From positions 1 to 64,000 of the forward strand of contig CAKVDW010000010.1 of NCBI GenBank assembly GCA_934728065.1: 64,000 nucleotides of DNA. The letters are read 5' to 3'. The DNA comes from an uncultured Campylobacter sp. (GTDB lineage Bacteria > Campylobacterota > Campylobacteria > Campylobacterales > Campylobacteraceae). How positions within the stretch are numbered: the first letter of the stretch is position 1; each line of letters starts with the position of its first letter. Made by a program: the position numbers and the translations under genes. The notes below the pieces were generated by a model. It saw only the letters and a list, made by a program, of their open reading frames with translations, was not told the DNA's origin and ran no database searches. Below are positions 50,995 to 60,658 of the stretch, one piece after another.

Positions 50995-53351
50995 AACTCT
51001 TTGTTTTCGCCACGACTAGGGCGGTGCGCGAGTTTTATGAAAAAAAGCTTACCCAAAACGCCTTACTTGACAAAGCCATAAGCGTGGCTGAATTTTTTGA
51101 CATTATCATTTACAGCCACAGGCTAAAAGCTAGCGAATATGAGCGTTTGATGCTGATGAAAAGGGCTTGCGAGCGCACCAAAAACACCCACAAACTCTTT
51201 ATCCCGCAAGAATTCTTTGCCTTTTTGAAAAACAACGAATACCTTTTTTCTTTTTTCAAAGAACTCGCCCTAGCGAACAAAAGCGTGGAGGATTTAAGGG
51301 CAAATGATTACTACGCGCAGTATGATGAGCATTTGCAGATTTTAGATGAGCTTTTAAAAAACTATCTTTTGGCTTTAAAAGAGGCGAATTTGTGCGACAA
51401 TATAGCACTTTGCAAGGATTATGAGCTAAATGTTGAATTTTTAAGTGCCTTTGATGAGCTTGTTTTTGATTTGCAAGGCTTTTTAAACGCCTTTGAAATG
51501 GGCGTTTTGCAAAGGTGTTGTGAATTTTTGCGTGTGAATTTAAGTTTTTACACAAGCAAATTTAACCTTACTCATCTTAAATCCTTTTGCAAGGACTTGC
51601 CCCTAAAAAATGGGCATTTTTACGAACTAAATTTAAACAAACACTCCATTTTGAGCGAAAAAAAGCTTGATTTTGCCCCGCAAAAGATAAGGGTAAAGAA
51701 ATTCGAGCAAAGAAGCCTGCAAGCAGCCTTTGTTTTTGAGAGCATTTCGCGCTTTATAAGGGCTGGGCTAAACCCCAAAGATATAGCCATAATAACGCCT
51801 GATGAGGGCTTTTGCACCTTGCTTAAAATTTATGATGAAAACAAAATGCTTAATTTTGCAAGCGGCACGCCCATAAATGAGACCCTTTTTTACCACAAGC
51901 TAAAAGCCTTGTATGAAGCGGCAAAGCAAGAAAATTTCAGCTTTTATGAAGGGGTTGATTATTTGCAAAAAAGCGAGCATTTAGACTTACAAAACGCCAC
52001 GCTCAAATGCCTTGAAATCTCAAATTTCAGCACCTTTTTCAAGGCTTTTCATCAAAAGATAGATTTTGACAGCTTTGCGCTTTTCATAAACCCCTTGCTT
52101 GAAAATGAAAGCGTGGAGCTTTTTAATCAAGTAAGCGATGAGCTTTTGTTTATCAAAGCCCTTTTAAACGCCCATTCTCTCACGCTTAAAGAGCTTTTAG
52201 AACTCTTTTTTATCCGCTTGCAAGGTATTACTCAAAGTGATGTTAGTGGGGGCGCGGTGCGTGTGATGGGGCTTTTAGAAAGCAGGGCTTTACGCTATGA
52301 GGGTGTTATTGTTGTGGATTTTAACGATGAGTTTATCCCCAAAAGAAGCGTCAATGAGCTTTTTTTAAACAACGAAGTGCGCGCAAAGGCTGGGCTTTTT
52401 TCTTATGAAATGAGCGAAAATTTACAAAGATTTTATTATGAACGCTTGATTAAAGGTGCCAAAGAAGTGGCGATAAGTTTTGTGGAAAATGAGCAAAGCT
52501 CAAAAACTCGCTTTTTGCAAGAACTTGGGCTTTTTTATGAAGAAGATGTGGAGTTTAGTCAAAAGGCGTATCAAAGGGCATTGCGGCTTGATTATACGCC
52601 AAATGAGATTGATTTAAAGCCTTTAAGCGCGCCTATTTTGGACTATAATCTTTTCGCAAAGCCCCTTTCTTTTAGCCGTTTGGATAAATTCATCAAAAAC
52701 AAAAGGACATATTTTTACGAGTATATCAAGCAGATAAAGCCTGCAAGAGAGCTTTTTGAGGAAAATGAGGCAAAAGAGCTTGGTTTGAGCTTGCACGAGC
52801 TTTTGCAAGAGTATTTTAGCAAGGAAAATTCAGGCTTTGAGTATGAAAAATTTAAAATTTTACTTGACAACTCAAAACTTTCAAGGCTTGACAAAGCCCT
52901 TTTTAAACTGCGTTTTAAAGAAATTGCCGAGCTTGAAAAGGCGCATTTTTCGCAAGGCTTTAAGGTGAAATTCTGCGAAAAAGGCTTTGAAAATGTGCCT
53001 TACAAGGTAAATGACAAGCAAATTTTACTGAAAGGCTTTATTGATAGGGTTGATGAAAGGGCGAATGAACTTTATATTATAGATTATAAAACAGGAAAAA
53101 TTCCTGCAAATTCCTATCAACTTGCCTTTTATCAAGCTCTTTTGGGGCAAGAATGCGAGGCTGTTTTTTATGATTTAAATTCAGCCCAAAAAACTTATGG
53201 GGAAAAAACCAAAAATTTAGCCGAGCTAAACGCCCTTTTTGCCGAGCTTTTAGCCCAAGTTGGCAAGATAGAGTTTGAAAAAGATGAGAAAAACACAAAA
53301 GAAAACGAGTTTTGCCCTTACAAACTCATCTACGAAAAGGATTTGCTGTGA
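50991..53351 (+). CDS. addB: AddB-type recombination nuclease subunit
   Basis: 786 aa. TTG start (KLFVFATTRAVREFYEK), chosen because it overlaps the FixH stop and matches the N-terminus of Cj1482c. A degraded helicase-like N-terminal half (IAIITPDEGFCTLLKIYDE; GLLESRALRYEGVIVVDFND) precedes a RecB-type PD-(D/E)xK nuclease: HELLQEYF, then GFIDRVDERANELYIIDYKT and Q/Y in SYQLAFYQAL. With AddA it resects double-strand breaks and recognises Chi-like sites. The higher GC and Leu/Lys/Glu-rich composition are like those of addA. Confidence 0.9.
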   Translation: MKLFVFATTRAVREFYEKKLTQNALLDKAISVAEFFDIIIYSHRLKASEYERLMLMKRACERTKNTHKLFIPQEFFAFLKNNEYLFSFFKELALANKSVEDLRANDYYAQYDEHLQILDELLKNYLLALKEANLCDNIALCKDYELNVEFLSAFDELVFDLQGFLNAFEMGVLQRCCEFLRVNLSFYTSKFNLTHLKSFCKDLPLKNGHFYELNLNKHSILSEKKLDFAPQKIRVKKFEQRSLQAAFVFESISRFIRAGLNPKDIAIITPDEGFCTLLKIYDENKMLNFASGTPINETLFYHKLKALYEAAKQENFSFYEGVDYLQKSEHLDLQNATLKCLEISNFSTFFKAFHQKIDFDSFALFINPLLENESVELFNQVSDELLFIKALLNAHSLTLKELLELFFIRLQGITQSDVSGGAVRVMGLLESRALRYEGVIVVDFNDEFIPKRSVNELFLNNEVRAKAGLFSYEMSENLQRFYYERLIKGAKEVAISFVENEQSSKTRFLQELGLFYEEDVEFSQKAYQRALRLDYTPNEIDLKPLSAPILDYNLFAKPLSFSRLDKFIKNKRTYFYEYIKQIKPARELFEENEAKELGLSLHELLQEYFSKENSGFEYEKFKILLDNSKLSRLDKALFKLRFKEIAELEKAHFSQGFKVKFCEKGFENVPYKVNDKQILLKGFIDRVDERANELYIIDYKTGKIPANSYQLAFYQALLGQECEAVFYDLNSAQKTYGEKTKNLAELNALFAELLAQVGKIEFEKDEKNTKENEFCPYKLIYEKDLL

Positions 53352-56083
53352 ATTTCAAGCCTTTTTTAGCCCTTGAAGCAAGTGCGGGCAGCGGCAAAAC
53401 CTTTGCTTTGAGCGTTCGGTATGTGGCTTTGGTGCTTAAAGGGGCGAAAATCAGCGAAATTTTGGCTATCACCTTTACCAACAAAGCCGCAAACGAAATG
53501 AAAACGCGTATCATCAGCACCTTTTTAAGCCTGCACGAAGCGAGCAAAAGCAACGAGCTGAAAGAACTTTGCGCCTTGCTTGACAAAAATGAAAGCGAAA
53601 TTTTAGCCCTGCGCGATGAAAGAAAGAGTGATTTTTTGCGAAGTGAGCTTAAAATAAAAACCTTTGATAGCTTTTTTGCAAATATCGTGCGCTCTTTTTC
53701 GCTAAATTTAGGGCTTATGAGCGACTTTGACATAAGCGAAAACAAAATAAGCGCAAAGGCTAAATTCATCAGCCTTTTAAACGAAAAAGAGCTAGAAAAC
53801 CTTGCTCGCTACATACTCAGCACGCAAACACAGGCAACTTTCTTTGAAAATTTAGAGTTTTTGTATGAAAATTCTTATCAAAACGCCCATTTGAACGCGC
53901 CTTACCCTGCAAAAGAGCTTATAAGCGTCAATGAAAGCTATCAAAATTTAAAAAACTACGCCTTAAAAATGAGCGAAAATTTAAATTTTCAAAAGAATTT
54001 TAGCTTTGATACAATCAACAAAGACAGCTTAAACGAGCTTTGCAAAAAGCCTATTATCGCTGAATTTGAGAGCAAAAAGTATTTTCAAAGCGCGCAAAAT
54101 GATGATGAGTTTTTGCAAAAAAGAGCCGCGTTACTCAAAAGCCTAAATTCTTATGCAAACGCGCTTGAAGCCTATAAACTTGGTATGTTGATGAACTATC
54201 TTAGCCATTTTAAAAAGGCAAAAGAACTCATCATCAAAGAGCAAAACACGCTCAGCTTTGGCGACATAGCTAAAAAAACGAGCGAGCTTTTAACGCAAAA
54301 TGAGCTTAAAGAGATGATTTATTTTCGCCTTGATGGCTACATAGCGCACCTTCTCATCGATGAATTCCAAGATACAAGCGTTTTGCAATACGAAATTTTA
54401 AAGCCCTTAATCGCCGAAATCCTTTCAGGCAAAGGCACGCGCGACTTTAAGAGCTTTTTTTATGTGGGAGACAAAAAACAAAGCATTTACCGCTTTCGTC
54501 AGGGCAAAAAAGAGCTTTTTGACTTGCTGCAAAAGGATTTTAGGCAAATTCAAAGAGAAAGTTTAAAGACAAACTACCGCAGCAAAGAAGTTTTGGTGAA
54601 TTTCATCAACCAAACCTTTGCTAAATTCTACTCAAACTATGAAATTCAGCAAAGCGTTGTGGGCAAAAGTGGCGGTTTTGTAAGGATTACACACTCAAAT
54701 GAAAGCGAAAACGCTAAAAAAGACGAGATTTTTGAAGCAAATTTTAAAACTCTTTGCGAACAGCTAGACTTTTTAAAGGCACATAAAGTAAATGAAAACG
54801 ATATTTGCGTGCTTTGCTGGAAAAATGACGAAGCAGATAACCTTGTAGCAAGGCTTAAAGAAAAGAAATTTAACGCCTACACGCAAAGCAACATAGTTTT
54901 GGAGAAAAAAGCAAGCGTTTGTTTGCTTTTAAGTTATGCTAAATACTGCATTTTCGGCGATGAATACTACAACGAGCTTATCAAAAGCCTACTTGGCAAG
55001 GAAATTCCAAGAATTCACATTAAACTAGCCGACAACCCTGCTCACATAGTGCATTTTTTGGCGCGCAAATTGCAGCTCAACTTAAACGACAGCGCACTTT
55101 TGCAGCTCATCGAATTTGCCGCGACAAAGGAAAATTTTTTAGACTTGCTTTTTGCGCCCTTAAATCAAAAGCTTGTGAATGAAGAAAATTTAGGCATTAG
55201 CGTGATGACCGTGCATAAATCAAAGGGGCTTGAATTTGACAATGTCATCTTGCTTGACACGCTTTCGCGCCCACAAAGCGAAACAAACGCCCTAATGCTC
55301 GAATTTGACACGGACAAAAGCGCGTGGGAGCTACGCATAAAGGACAAAATCCGCGAATTTGGCAAGGACAAAGCCTACACCGAATTTTTAGCGAAAAAAA
55401 CAGCTTATGAAAAAGATGATGCCATAAACAAGCTTTATGTGGCGATGACGCGGGCAAAAAACTCTCTCATCATCATCAAAAGGCAAAACCCCAAAACTAC
55501 TTTGTTTGACGGCATTGAGTGCGCTGAATTTGGTGCGCTTGAAAATGAAATCATCGCGCTAAAAAGCGATGAAAAGGACGCAAAAGATGAGCTTGCGCCC
55601 TTTGAAAAAGTGCCACGACAAGAAAAGCCAGCCCTTGCGCCAAAGAGCAAGGAAATCCACTTTGGCAACGCTTTTCACTATTTTATGCAGCATTTAAACT
55701 TTGACGGAGCGAATTTTAGCGCACTTTGCAAACGCGCGAAGAGCGAATTTAGGCACTTTTTGAGCGAACAAGAATTTGATGAGCTTTTTAAAAGGGCGCA
55801 AAATTTACTAGAAAATAGCGAATTTTTAGAGCTTTTAAAGGGCAAGACACTTTACAAAGAGCGAAATTTAAGCTTTGAGGGCGAGCTTAAACAGCTTGAT
55901 TTGCTTTGTGTTGATGAAAATGAAGCGATTGTTGTTGATTATAAAACGGGCAGCAGCGACAGAGCAGGCAACGAAGCGCAGGTGAGCCTTTACAAAAGGG
56001 CGGTGGAGCAGATTTTAGGGCTAAAAACACGCGCTTTTGTGGTGTATTGTTTAAGCGAAACAACGAACATTAAGGAAGTATAA
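53348..56083 (+). CDS. addA: AddA/RecB-like helicase-nuclease
   Basis: 911 aa from a GTG at 53348 that overlaps the addB stop. UvrD/RecB superfamily 1 helicase: Walker A EASAGSGKTFAL, motif Ia ILAITFTNKAANEMK, Walker B LLIDEFQDTS, motif III FFYVGDKKQSIYRFR, motif V/VI MTVHKSKGLEFDNV and LYVAMTRAKNSL. C-terminal nuclease: FGNAFHYFM, then AIVVDYKTGSSDRAG. Second subunit of AddAB for recombinational repair and survival of host-induced DNA damage. Equivalent of Cj1481c. Confidence 0.94.
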   Translation: MNFKPFLALEASAGSGKTFALSVRYVALVLKGAKISEILAITFTNKAANEMKTRIISTFLSLHEASKSNELKELCALLDKNESEILALRDERKSDFLRSELKIKTFDSFFANIVRSFSLNLGLMSDFDISENKISAKAKFISLLNEKELENLARYILSTQTQATFFENLEFLYENSYQNAHLNAPYPAKELISVNESYQNLKNYALKMSENLNFQKNFSFDTINKDSLNELCKKPIIAEFESKKYFQSAQNDDEFLQKRAALLKSLNSYANALEAYKLGMLMNYLSHFKKAKELIIKEQNTLSFGDIAKKTSELLTQNELKEMIYFRLDGYIAHLLIDEFQDTSVLQYEILKPLIAEILSGKGTRDFKSFFYVGDKKQSIYRFRQGKKELFDLLQKDFRQIQRESLKTNYRSKEVLVNFINQTFAKFYSNYEIQQSVVGKSGGFVRITHSNESENAKKDEIFEANFKTLCEQLDFLKAHKVNENDICVLCWKNDEADNLVARLKEKKFNAYTQSNIVLEKKASVCLLLSYAKYCIFGDEYYNELIKSLLGKEIPRIHIKLADNPAHIVHFLARKLQLNLNDSALLQLIEFAATKENFLDLLFAPLNQKLVNEENLGISVMTVHKSKGLEFDNVILLDTLSRPQSETNALMLEFDTDKSAWELRIKDKIREFGKDKAYTEFLAKKTAYEKDDAINKLYVAMTRAKNSLIIIKRQNPKTTLFDGIECAEFGALENEIIALKSDEKDAKDELAPFEKVPRQEKPALAPKSKEIHFGNAFHYFMQHLNFDGANFSALCKRAKSEFRHFLSEQEFDELFKRAQNLLENSEFLELLKGKTLYKERNLSFEGELKQLDLLCVDENEAIVVDYKTGSSDRAGNEAQVSLYKRAVEQILGLKTRAFVVYCLSETTNIKEV

Positions 56084-56476
56084 ATGGAACAAATTTGGCT
56101 TACAATGTATGAACGGGCTAAAATGGCACTAAAACCCCGTGAAATTTCAACAACCATACAAGTAGGAAGCGTTGCAGCAGCTGTGGAGTCTGTATCTGGA
56201 CAAATTTATACGGGTATTTGCGTGGATAGTGCTTGCACGCTTGGCATTTGTGCCGAGAGAAACGCACTTTTTGCTATGATAACAGAAGGAGAAAATGCGT
56301 TTAAGCGTGTCATAGCCATAGATTTAAATGGCAAAGCCTTGCCGCCTTGCGGGGCTTGCCGTGAATTTATGGCACAATGTATGCAGACAAATTACCATAA
56401 TGTCGAAATAATGCTTGACTTTGAGAAAAACGAAATTATTACGCTTGGCGAACTTATGCCAAAATGGTGGCTATAA
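56084..56476 (+). CDS. Cytidine-deaminase-family protein
   Basis: 130 aa with the zinc site of the family: C-A-E in LGICAERNALFAM (proton-shuttle Glu) and P-C-x-x-C in PPCGACREFMAQC. The first half (STTIQVGSVAAAVES, YTGICVDSACTLG) is like blasticidin-S deaminase or short Cdd enzymes. Could salvage cytidine or act on a modified pyrimidine. It starts right after addA (SD TAAGGAAG). It is not part of the C. jejuni order addA-rplM as I remember it, so possibly an insertion. Confidence 0.82.
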   Translation: MEQIWLTMYERAKMALKPREISTTIQVGSVAAAVESVSGQIYTGICVDSACTLGICAERNALFAMITEGENAFKRVIAIDLNGKALPPCGACREFMAQCMQTNYHNVEIMLDFEKNEIITLGELMPKWWL

Positions 56477-56567
56477 ATTTATACTTAAATTCAGCTTATT
56501 TTAAGTTTATTTAGCTACAATTAGGCTTTCAAAATTTGAAATGAACTTTCAATCAAAGGACAAAACG

Positions 56568-56990
56568 ATGACAAAGGCAATCAACGCAAGCCAAATCAAG
56601 CGTGAATGGGTCGTGCTTGATGCTGAGGGCAAGAACTTTGGGCGGCTTTTAACCGAAGTAGCTACGATTTTAAGGGGCAAAAACAAACCTTACTTCACTC
56701 CAAATGTGGATTGTGGGGACTTTGTAGTTATCATCAACGCTTCAAAGGTTTCTTTTACAGGCTCAAACAAGGCTGAGGACAAGCTCTATCACAGGCATTC
56801 TGGGTATTTTGGCAGCACAAAGAGTGAGAAATTCGGCGATTTGCTCGCTAAAAATCCCGTAAAACTCTACAAACTAGCAGTTAGAGGAATGCTACCTAAA
56901 ACAACGCTCGGCAGAGCAATGCTTAAAAAGCTCAAAATCTACGCGGGCAGCGAACACCCGCACACTGCGCAAGTCGCAAGAAAGGCATAA
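56568..56990 (+). CDS. rplM: 50S ribosomal protein L13
   Basis: 140 aa from the ATG at 56568 (SD AAAGGAC); an earlier in-frame ATG would add nine non-conserved residues. [57 protein letters not shown] and [16 protein letters not shown] are all L13. Cotranscribed with rpsI, the universal L13-S9 pairing. Confidence 0.98.
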   Translation: MTKAINASQIKREWVVLDAEGKNFGRLLTEVATILRGKNKPYFTPNVDCGDFVVIINASKVSFTGSNKAEDKLYHRHSGYFGSTKSEKFGDLLAKNPVKLYKLAVRGMLPKTTLGRAMLKKLKIYAGSEHPHTAQVARKA

Positions 56991-56991
56991 T

Positions 56992-57390
56992 ATGGCAAAA
57001 TCAGCAACTACATACGCCACAGGCAAGCGAAAAACCGCTGTGGCAAAGGTTTGGGTCAAGTCAGGCAAGGGCGAAATCATCGTCAATGGTATGGATTTAA
57101 ACACTTGGCTGGGCGGACACGAGGCGATTAAGCTCAAAGTGATTCAGCCGCTTTTAGCCACAAAGCAAGAAAAATCAATGAACATTACCGCTCAAACGCT
57201 TGGCGGAGGCTACAACGCACAGGCTGAGGCTTTAAGACACGGCATTTCAAAGGCGTTAGCGGCTATGGATAGCTCATTTAGGGCTATGCTCAAACCACAA
57301 GGCTTACTCACCCGCGACAGCAGAAGCGTGGAGCGCAAAAAATACGGCAAAAGAAAAGCCCGCCGCAGCCCACAATTTTCTAAACGCTAA
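56992..57390 (+). CDS. rpsI: 30S ribosomal protein S9
   Basis: 132 aa. [18 protein letters not shown] at the start, [20 protein letters not shown], and the basic C-terminus [14 protein letters not shown] that reaches the P-site tRNA. Starts one base after the rplM stop; followed by a strong terminator. Confidence 0.98.
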   Translation: MAKSATTYATGKRKTAVAKVWVKSGKGEIIVNGMDLNTWLGGHEAIKLKVIQPLLATKQEKSMNITAQTLGGGYNAQAEALRHGISKALAAMDSSFRAMLKPQGLLTRDSRSVERKKYGKRKARRSPQFSKR

Positions 57391-57407
57391 TTTTTTATCT
57401 TTCGTTC

Positions 57408-57444
57408 AAATTCAAGGACTAGCCTTGGGCGTGTCCTTGAATTT
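57408..57444 (+). terminator. Terminator of rplM-rpsI
   Basis: Perfect 12-bp stem AAATTCAAGGAC (57408-57419) / GTCCTTGAATTT (57433-57444), followed shortly by TATTTTTTAC. Confidence 0.88.
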
Positions 57445-57485
57445 CTATATTTTTTACTATCAAATTTTAATTTATTAAAAACTAT

Positions 57486-57501
57486 GGACAATTTTTTGTC
57501 C
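57486..57501 (+). promoter_or_regulatory. Palindrome GGACAA-N4-TTGTCC: candidate WYL-regulator operator, site 1
   Basis: 16-bp palindrome (GGACAATTTTTTGTCC), then 11 nt, then a TAAAAT -10 box. An almost identical palindrome with the same 11-nt spacing to a -10 box precedes the AAA+ ATPase gene (62918-62933). Followed by T5, so it could alternatively be a second terminator after rpsI, but that cannot explain the copy at 62918. Confidence 0.55.
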
Positions 57502-57512
57502 TTTTTGTGAAG

Positions 57513-57518
57513 TAAAAT
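57513..57518 (+). promoter_or_regulatory. -10 box of the 112-aa / GmrSD / WYL operon
   Basis: TAAAAT in GAAGTAAAATTTAG, 22 nt before the first ATG of the operon (SD AAAAGGGGA). Confidence 0.45.
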
Positions 57519-57539
57519 TTAGATGAAAAAGGGGATAAA

Positions 57540-57878
57540 ATGACTTTAAAAGACTTTTTAAGGGCGTGGAAAGAGTGCGAAAAATATGATGAGCAAAACA
57601 AGTTCAACGATGAGTTGCGCGAAAAATATGGCGTAGATATATTTGAATTTGATGAGATAGAAAGCGAATTGAGAGATTTAAAGTTGCAAGAATTTTTGCT
57701 TTCAATGTTTTATGATTATTTTTTAGACGAACTTTATAATGGTAATGTTAATGCGAGCATACTTGAAGAACGGTTTGAATTTGGCGGTGTGAGTGTAAAG
57801 GAAGTGATGGAAAGAGATAATGTAGGCGAAATAATGGTTGAGTTGGAGAAATTTTTTGAGGAGAATATAAGGACTTGA
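57540..57878 (+). CDS. Acidic 112-aa protein of unknown function
   Basis: Strongly acidic, predicted helical (WKECEKYDEQNKFNDELRE, IFEFDEIESELRDLKLQEF, GEIMVELEKFFEENIRT). No motif I recognise and no membrane segment. It is the first gene of an apparent operon with the DUF262/DUF1524 protein (58-nt gap) and the WYL regulator. A small acidic partner could be an inhibitor, DNA mimic or adaptor; this is speculation from charge and position only. Confidence 0.65.
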   Translation: MTLKDFLRAWKECEKYDEQNKFNDELREKYGVDIFEFDEIESELRDLKLQEFLLSMFYDYFLDELYNGNVNASILEERFEFGGVSVKEVMERDNVGEIMVELEKFFEENIRT

Positions 57879-57936
57879 CTTTCAGTTAAATTTTGCGTAG
57901 AATTTTGTGCTAAATTTAGAATAAGGAGTTTGAGTA

Positions 57937-59673
57937 ATGAAAGCAAACGAAAGTAATTTTGGATTTATGAAAAATGAAAGTATGATTGAGATACCATTTT
58001 TTCAAAGAGCGTATGTTTGGGGACAAGACGAATGGCAACAACTCTATGATGATTTGTTAGATAGTTTTAATACCAAAAAAGAGCATTTTTTAGGCTCTAT
58101 TATTTTAAAGCAACTTCCAACACAAGCGGGTGAGGGTTCACATAGAAGTCTTATCGATGGACAACAAAGGCTTACAACTTTTTCAATACTTATAAAATCT
58201 CTTTATGACAATCTACCAGATGATGAAAAGCCCGATTATAATGAGTATTTATTTGGAAAACCTATAAAGGATAAAAAACCAAAATTAAAGCATTCAAAAA
58301 TAAATGCAAATGCGTTTAACGAAGTTTTAAAAGCTACAAATTCTGCGATAGAAAACAAAAATGATAAAATTTTGGAATGTTACAAACATTTTTGTTCTGC
58401 AATTAAAAACTTGGATAATTTTAAGGAATTTATGGACTTTATTTTAGATTCTCAGCTTTGGGTTGTTATAAATCTTGGGCAAGATGAGGATGAACAAAAG
58501 ATTTTTGATTCTATCAATTCCACAGGTGTAAAGCTTACCGCTACGGACATTATCAAAAATGCTTTGTTTGATAAGGTAATAAAGCTAACAATCAACTATG
58601 AAACACTTTATAAGGATTATTGGGAAAGCGTTTTTGAGAATGAAAATACAGACTTTTGGGATAGTGAAGTTGCGACAGGTAGGCTAAAAAGAACACAAAG
58701 TGAAATTTTCTTGCATGCCTTTGCTATCATTAAAGGATTTTTTGATGCAGAGAAATCATTAGAAAAATTAAGCGCATCATATAAAGATGAAATTAAAAAT
58801 CTAAGTGAAGAGACAATGAAAATTTTCTTAAAGGAATTAAAACAATATGCAAATATATACTTTAACTTCCCTAAAATAGTATTTAGTAGCGATAAAAACA
58901 AAGCAACTAATTTTGCTTTTGATGATTATGAATTGCGGTTATTTCACATTTTAAAAGTTGCAGATGTCAATACTATAATGCCCTTACTGCTCAAATTAAA
59001 AGCATTGTATGGCAAAGATGAGAAAACACTAAAAGAATGCTATGAAGTATTAGAAATTTTTATAATAAATTGTTATGTTTCAAGTGCCACAACAAAGGAC
59101 TACAACAAGCTTTTTGCAAAAATGACATTGAAATTAGATGATAAAAACCCTATAATTTCAATCAAAAATCATCTAAAAGAAAGAGCGACAACTCCATTGC
59201 CAAATCATTCACAAATAGAAATCTCTCTAAAATCTGCTGCTAAAAAATTAGATAATAAACGCGCAAAATTAGTGCTATTTTGGATAGAGCTATTTAGACG
59301 ACATAATAATCCAAATGATATTAAAGAACTTACTTATAAATATGAATTAGAACATTTAATGCCACAAAAGTGGGAGGAAAATTGGACTGAAATTGGTAAA
59401 GATAAGGAAACCGCAGAAACATTGATTTATCAAATCGGCAATATGACTTTATTAAATGGCTCACTTAATGCTAGTATTTCAAATGCTAAATGGATAGAAA
59501 AATTAGGCAATGAAAAAAGCAAAAAGAACTGTATTAAAAAATGTGCGGATTTGTTGGTTACAAGAGAAATTTTAGATAAAAAAGAATGGAATGCGACAGA
59601 GATAGAAACTCGCACAAAAAATCTCATAAAAAAATTTTTTGAGATTTGGGATATAACAAAGTTAAATAATTGA
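57937..59673 (+). CDS. DUF262 + DUF1524 (GmrSD-type) protein, probable modification-dependent restriction
   Basis: 578 aa. DUF262 (ParB-like nucleotide-dependent) domain first: IEIPFFQRAYVWGQDEWQQL, EHFLGSIIL, and SLIDGQQRLTTFSIL (the family's DGQQR signature). C-terminal DUF1524 His-Asn-His nuclease: YELEHLMPQKWEENW, then IYQIGNMTLLNGSLNASISN. This is the architecture of single-chain GmrSD type IV restriction enzymes, which cut phage DNA bearing modified (for example glucosylated) cytosines. It is more AT-rich than its neighbours, as expected of an acquired gene. SD AAGGAG. No frameshift. Confidence 0.88.
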   Translation: MKANESNFGFMKNESMIEIPFFQRAYVWGQDEWQQLYDDLLDSFNTKKEHFLGSIILKQLPTQAGEGSHRSLIDGQQRLTTFSILIKSLYDNLPDDEKPDYNEYLFGKPIKDKKPKLKHSKINANAFNEVLKATNSAIENKNDKILECYKHFCSAIKNLDNFKEFMDFILDSQLWVVINLGQDEDEQKIFDSINSTGVKLTATDIIKNALFDKVIKLTINYETLYKDYWESVFENENTDFWDSEVATGRLKRTQSEIFLHAFAIIKGFFDAEKSLEKLSASYKDEIKNLSEETMKIFLKELKQYANIYFNFPKIVFSSDKNKATNFAFDDYELRLFHILKVADVNTIMPLLLKLKALYGKDEKTLKECYEVLEIFIINCYVSSATTKDYNKLFAKMTLKLDDKNPIISIKNHLKERATTPLPNHSQIEISLKSAAKKLDNKRAKLVLFWIELFRRHNNPNDIKELTYKYELEHLMPQKWEENWTEIGKDKETAETLIYQIGNMTLLNGSLNASISNAKWIEKLGNEKSKKNCIKKCADLLVTREILDKKEWNATEIETRTKNLIKKFFEIWDITKLNN

Positions 59674-59708
59674 ATTTTTGTGTTAATTGTAGGAAAGACT
59701 CCAAATCG

Positions 59709-60620
59709 ATGTCTCAAACCAAAACCGCTCGCCTAAACGCCCTTTACGAGCGACTTAAAGGCGCAAATGGCATAAGCATAAAGGATTTAGCCGCAGAATT
59801 TGAAGTAAGTGCTAAAACGATACAGCGGGATTTTAAGGCTTTGCAAAGGCTTGGGGCGTATAAAAGCGGGCGGTTGCTTTATTTGGACGAAAGCCTTGCC
59901 AAAGATGAGCTAGCAAACGATGAACGCGTGGTGCTTGGCATTTTAAGCAAGCTCGCAAGAGCTAGCGGTAAGGGCTTTTATCTCAAAGCCAAACCCTTAC
60001 TCACCCGCCTTTCACAGCAAATCGAACAACCCATTTACATAAACACCCAAAGCGAAAGCCTAGATGATGACGATTTGCTGAATTTTGACTTCATCGAAAA
60101 GGCGATTACAAAACGAGTGGAGCTTGCTTTTGAGTATGAAGGCAAGGCGTATCAAATCAAACCCTTTAAACTTGCTTATTTTTCGGGCTTTTGGTATGTT
60201 TTGGGCTTTGACAAAAAAGATGAGCTTTTTAAGAAGTTTTATTTCAAGCAAATGAAACATTTGCAGGCTTTACAAAGCAAATTTACACTTGATGAAAGGG
60301 TAGAAAAACGCCTTAAAAACGCTCATAGCGTGTGGTTTAACCTTGATGAGCCTTTTTTGGTGCGACTTCTCATTGACAAAGAAGTGTCTAAATACTTCAA
60401 ACGCCGTCATCTCATCGGTGCGACACTTTACGAGCAAGCGGATGGCGGGTTGGTTTTAGAGTGCGAAATTTCGCATATAATGCAAATCAAACCCCTAATC
60501 TACGAGTATATCCCGCACATTCGCGTCATAGAACCTGCGTGGCTTAACGAAACGCTCAAAAAAAGAACTCATCGACTTTGCGAAAAGCCTGTGAAAAAGG
60601 CATTTTGCGCGAATTTTTAA
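59709..60620 (+). CDS. WYL-domain transcriptional regulator
   Basis: 303 aa from the ATG at 59709. N-terminal winged helix (KTARLNALYERLKGANGIS; FEVSAKTIQRDFKALQRLG), WYL domain at about 125-190 with PFKLAYFSGFWYVLGFD, and a WCX C-terminal extension (LVLECEISHIMQIKPLIYE, HIRVIEPAWL). WYL regulators of the BrxR/CapW/PafBC type sense nucleic-acid ligands and commonly repress phage-defence operons through palindromic operators. It is the third gene of the GmrSD operon (35-nt gap) and convergent to the AAA+ gene. Its codon usage is closer to the host core than that of the GmrSD gene. Confidence 0.88.
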   Translation: MSQTKTARLNALYERLKGANGISIKDLAAEFEVSAKTIQRDFKALQRLGAYKSGRLLYLDESLAKDELANDERVVLGILSKLARASGKGFYLKAKPLLTRLSQQIEQPIYINTQSESLDDDDLLNFDFIEKAITKRVELAFEYEGKAYQIKPFKLAYFSGFWYVLGFDKKDELFKKFYFKQMKHLQALQSKFTLDERVEKRLKNAHSVWFNLDEPFLVRLLIDKEVSKYFKRRHLIGATLYEQADGGLVLECEISHIMQIKPLIYEYIPHIRVIEPAWLNETLKKRTHRLCEKPVKKAFCANF

Positions 60621-60658
60621 GGGTTGGCACACTTTGGCGCGTGTAAATTTTGCAAATT

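Noticed and set aside
51256..51555. 99-codon minus-strand ORF inside addB
   Set aside because: Antisense shadow of a conserved protein; composition is the complement of Leu/Lys/Glu codons.
53312..53347. Upstream extension of AddA
   Set aside because: It overlaps conserved addB codons; the GTG at 53348 overlaps the addB stop and fits the family N-terminus.
57486..57506. GGACAATTTTTTGTCC-TTTTT as simply a second terminator of rpsI
   Set aside because: Possible on its own, but a strong terminator already lies at 57408-57444, and the near-identical palindrome at 62918 has no gene ending into it, so the operator reading explains more. The two roles need not exclude each other.
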